This document shows positions 7,550 through 10,306 of a DNA stretch of 10,306 nt, piece after piece. The notes under the pieces were generated by a model. It worked only from the letters and a program-made list of their open reading frames with translations. It searched no databases and was not told the DNA's origin. Numbering within the stretch: the stretch's first letter is position 1; every line of letters begins with the position of its first letter. Source of the DNA: Larix sibirica. Lineage: Eukaryota > Streptophyta > Pinopsida > Pinales > Pinaceae. The position numbers and the translations under genes are program-made. The stretch is from positions 1 through 10,306 of the forward strand of contig NWUY0303878633.1 in the NCBI GenBank assembly GCA_004151065.3, written 5' to 3'.

Positions 7550-9655
7550 TTGCATGAAATGCACTTATCGTGCTACTTTAATTATCTATTCCATTCAACT
7601 AATATCCACATGACTGACAAGTTCATAAACACAGGGATTTCAGTAATGAATATGAATGGGAAAGATCACAAAACTACAAAGAGGGACGTTGTAAAGTGGA
7701 TTAGAGGTGATAAGGGAAGAGTAAAGACCAATTAGGTATATTTGAGCATAATTGGTATAAATGAATTTTTTGAGAATATGTCACCAAATATGAGAGGAGA
7801 AGACACATCCACAGTAGTAGTTCCATCAAAATCTAAGACCATTGAACCCAAGACCAATAAAAGGTAGGATAAACAACAAAATTTTGAGTTGGAAGGAAGA
7901 ATGGAGAGGATACAACATGTTAGAATGTATTAAATCAATGAGGAGAAACATAAAAAAAAAATTCAAGAAATGGGCATTTGTTGGAGGTTGAAGGAGGGAC
8001 AAAAATCTTATGTTAGAAAAAGAGAAGATATGATCGAATTTAAGTGCCCAATAGGTGGAAAAATTTGAAGGCTTAAAGGAAGAAGAAACAAAATTCATCA
8101 CCAATCAATATCATAATGGAAATATTTTGTTAAACAAGCCAATTGAGGTTGCAACAAGTCTCATCCAATGGATGACAACACTACCTAGCATGGGATAATC
8201 CATTCAAATACAACCAAGCCACTCAACTAGATCGAGAAATTCACTGAAGGGGTCACAACAAATATTTCAAAGGGGTTGGTGAATATCTAGGTCAAGGATG
8301 ATAGGATACACTGGACCTATATTATAATTTGACTTTTCTTGACTAGCTCTAGTCAAGCATATGATCTTGTGTTGAATATGATTGAATCCATAGGCCACAT
8401 CACTAAAGAAGGCACAATTGGAAATTGGATTGAATATGTTGTAAACATATTGAGGTTCAATGGTGAAGAATGTAAAAAAAGTAGTAAATAAATAAGGTAT
8501 CCATCACTTCTTATTTGGATTTCAATGGTAGGGTTTTACCAATTGGTGAAGAAACATTCACTTCTCCAAATGTATCAACCGCATGGAAATTCCAGTGTTT
8601 TGAATCAATTCGAAACGGGAAACCCAACAACTTAAAATCGCAATACATGTTTTATGAATGGGTGAAGACTATGAAGTTAGCATGCAAAATATGCACATCA
8701 CTTAGAATGTTCGATGAATTTTACCACCTCATGTACAAATACAACTATGTATCAATTGCACAAAATTTTGGTATGTAGATGGAATGAGAGGAGAACCTAA
8801 GGAACTTGACTACTACCCAAGATTTGAGCATCTATTCTCAAAGATCACCCGGTAGTCAAACACCATTTAAAAAGTACATGAAATAGCCATGGGATTGATA
8901 AAATAAATAAACACTCCTTTGACATGAAATGAATTAGAGGGAGAAAATGGGGAAACATTGTTTACTATTCCATGTGTAGCAATATCAACAACCAAAACAA
9001 GATCACTAGTCAATAAAGTTAAGAAGGAGACTAAGGTAGACACATGCTAGGTAATTGTTGCCTTGATAGACAATCAATTGAGTATGACCTGGGAATCCTC
9101 CTCCAAGGGAAAGATGAAATCAACTTCAAGGTACTGAGACTAGATAATAAGCTAGAGGAATTAGAAAAGAAAGTGATAATCGTTGAAGATGATGACAAAG
9201 AAAAACTAGCAAGGGATAAGGAAAGGAAAAGAAAACAAGTTATATAGTCAAGTGTGGGTCAAATGTATGTTAAATCTATTGAATATAGTTTAAGCAATAC
9301 AGAAGAAAATTATGGTCAAGAATCAGTTCCAAGAAGAAATGAAGTGACTCTACAAATATAAAGTAGAAGAAACCTATCAAGAATCAAAGAAGAAGAAGGC
9401 AAAAGACCCTAAGATCATAATCAAGCATCCAACCAAACTAATGGATGCAAGGGGGGAGGGGATACAACCTCCAAATGAAATATAGATTCCATCGACTTGG
9501 CAAGGGATCCAAGCTTGAATTCACTAACCCCAATCATAAAATAAAATATAGGTGGTTGAAGCCACTATAATGGAGCCACAGTAGAAGAACATAACACTGA
9601 TGAATCCCAAAGACACAATTTTATGAACAATAGAAGCCATAGTATTTCATTTGCT
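7550..9655 (+). pseudogene. Long decayed ORF downstream of integrase, function unknown
   Basis: I do not recognise this gene. A protein-like reading can be traced in at least seven segments. Segment 1 (7550-8069) has RDVVKWIRGDKGRVKT, INEFFENMSPNMRGEDTS, a helical RMERIQHVRMY region, MGICWRLKEGQKSYV and stops at 7733, 7865 and two later sites. Segment 2 (8070-8290) has KFITNQYHNGNILLNKPIE and SLIQWMTTLPSMG. Segment 3 (8291-8515) has LFLTSSSQAYDLVLNMIES, NWIEYVVNILRF and IRYPSLLIW. Segment 4 (8515-8885) is an open stretch of 87 codons, with EWVKTMKLACKICTSLRMF and FYHLMYKYNYV, then past two stops EENLRNLTTTQDLS. Segment 5 is 8877-9110. Segment 6 (9110-9330) has a charged coiled-coil-like KLEELEKKVIIVEDDDKEK. 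Segment 7 (9330-9655) starts Lys-rich, KVEETYQESKKKKAKDPK. There is no signal peptide or convincing membrane segment. The position after pol fits an extra ORF of an Athila/Tat-type element. A separate decayed element or a captured gene is possible. Confidence 0.55.
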
Positions 9656-10306
9656 TTATAATTTATGTTAATGTGCTCTCTATCTGAAGATGTTTGTTTG
9701 ATGCATGTGTTGGCTGTGTTTGCTATCTTATTTATATTTTAATTCTTCTCTAGTCATGCATTTGTCTTGCCTTTTTCATGTGATCAATTAAATTTGTATA
9801 GTTGTATAGAAACATAGAGGAAAGTTGTGTGCTTCCATAATATGACCTACGCTTGTATGTTCCCCCCTATATTAACACTTGCACATATTATTATTCATTT
9901 TGAACATGGTTTCAATTCTATTTGCATGTTTCTTGCACGATTTATGTTTTTTGGTTGATTTTTTTTAATTAGAGAATTTCTTGGATTGTATGGAGTGAAC
10001 TTTTATTTTTCTATGTATAAAATTGGGAACCTAGAGTTTTATATTTGTGTTCAATTCCTTAGTAATGTTTTTGTATAACTAGGAAGATACCTTCAAGTGT
10101 ACAATTGGAGTGGAAACCAATGTGGATTAGGATTCACCAACATTTTGGTCTCACCACCATGCAATGGACTTAATAAGAGTGAACTCAATGATGTCAACTA
10201 ACAAGAAATTCACTTAGCTGGAATGTCAACATTAGCAACTTACAATGGATTGGTATCATCTAACCTTAAAGTATGGATTATTAGACTTGGTGTCATTTAT
10301 TTAGGT
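9656..10306 (+). other. Unassigned AT-rich tail of the window
   Basis: From about 9656 to 10080 the plus strand is T-rich (runs such as TTTTTTGGTTGATTTTTTTTAA near 9946-9968), a sharp change from the A-rich strand of the preceding ORF. This fits a 3' non-coding region of the element or flanking DNA. From about 10095 the composition is mixed, and one frame is nearly open for some 65 codons with a few stops. It contains no motif I can name. No LTR ends, terminators or RNA genes were recognised. Confidence 0.4.

Larger units (their letters stand above)
5750..9655 (+). mobile_element. 3' part of a decayed Ty3/gypsy LTR retrotransposon (non-chromovirus type suspected)
   Basis: An integrase pseudogene is followed on the same strand by a spacer and a second long decayed ORF. 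Integrase as the last pol domain, no chromodomain after it, and a further ORF downstream together suggest the Athila/Tat side of plant Ty3/gypsy elements. Protease, reverse transcriptase and RNase H are not present to the right of the LINE; they may lie left of the window. No LTR, primer-binding site or convincing polypurine tract was found, so the element borders are not defined. Grouping integrase and the downstream ORF as one element is inference from order and strand. Confidence 0.6.

Noticed and set aside
7826-8104. Minus-strand open stretch of 92 codons, membrane-like
   Set aside because: Hydrophobic Phe/Leu/Ile bias comes from the antisense of the lysine/glutamate-rich plus-strand ORF, which has the better protein-like signal.
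9449-9461. G-rich run (AAGGGGGGAGGGGA) as the polypurine tract of the gypsy element
   Set aside because: It lies inside a protein-like frame that is open from 9360 to 9484 (KHPTKLMDARGEGIQPP) and is not followed by an evident LTR start (TG). It remains a weak alternative only.
7550-9655. Downstream ORF as a retroviral-type envelope gene
   Set aside because: Position fits, but there is no signal peptide, no transmembrane segment and no cleavage-like site that I can see; the label env would be unsupported.
1-10306. CRISPR array, tRNA, rRNA, operon or bacterial system
   Set aside because: No spaced direct repeats, no RNA gene structure and no prokaryotic gene layout; the content is plant retrotransposon sequence throughout.

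Overview
The window looks like intergenic DNA from a seed plant. It holds two decayed retrotransposons and no intact host gene. The best guess for the source is a large, repeat-rich genome such as a conifer or other gymnosperm. That guess rests only on old, long, mostly unfragmented elements that carry many point mutations and few indels; no taxon-specific gene is visible.

Positions 1 to about 5740 hold, on the minus strand, a near full-length plant L1-type LINE (non-LTR retrotransposon). Read in its own direction it has a short pyrimidine-rich leader (about 5740-5679), then ORF1 (5678-4243) with a DUF4283-type gag-like domain and a CCHC zinc knuckle. ORF2 (4243 to the left window edge) follows with an apurinic-type endonuclease, reverse transcriptase, zf-RVT zinc-binding domain and RNase H. 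Both ORFs are dead. ORF1 has one clear frameshift and about ten in-frame stops. ORF2 runs through six frame segments with many stops. The 3' end and any poly(A) tail lie left of position 1. The ORF1 stop and ORF2 start overlap as TAATG.

Positions about 5750-6946 (+) hold a decayed Ty3/gypsy integrase: an HHCC zinc region, a DDE core that has lost its second D, and a GPY/F-type C-terminus, with no chromodomain seen. The pol upstream of integrase is absent here; the LINE abuts it, as expected if the LINE inserted into an older gypsy element. About 600 bp of unassigned, purine-rich sequence follows.

From about 7550 to 9655 (+) comes a long decayed reading frame of roughly 700 codons, in at least seven frame segments, ending in a charged, coiled-coil-like and lysine-rich tail. 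It has the orientation and position of the extra ORF found after pol in Athila/Tat-type gypsy elements, but I could not assign it to a named family. The last 650 bp are T-rich, then mixed, with nothing assigned.

Nothing in the window could still work as a transposon: visible catalytic or metal-binding residues are lost in the ORF1 knuckle, endonuclease, reverse transcriptase, RNase H and integrase.
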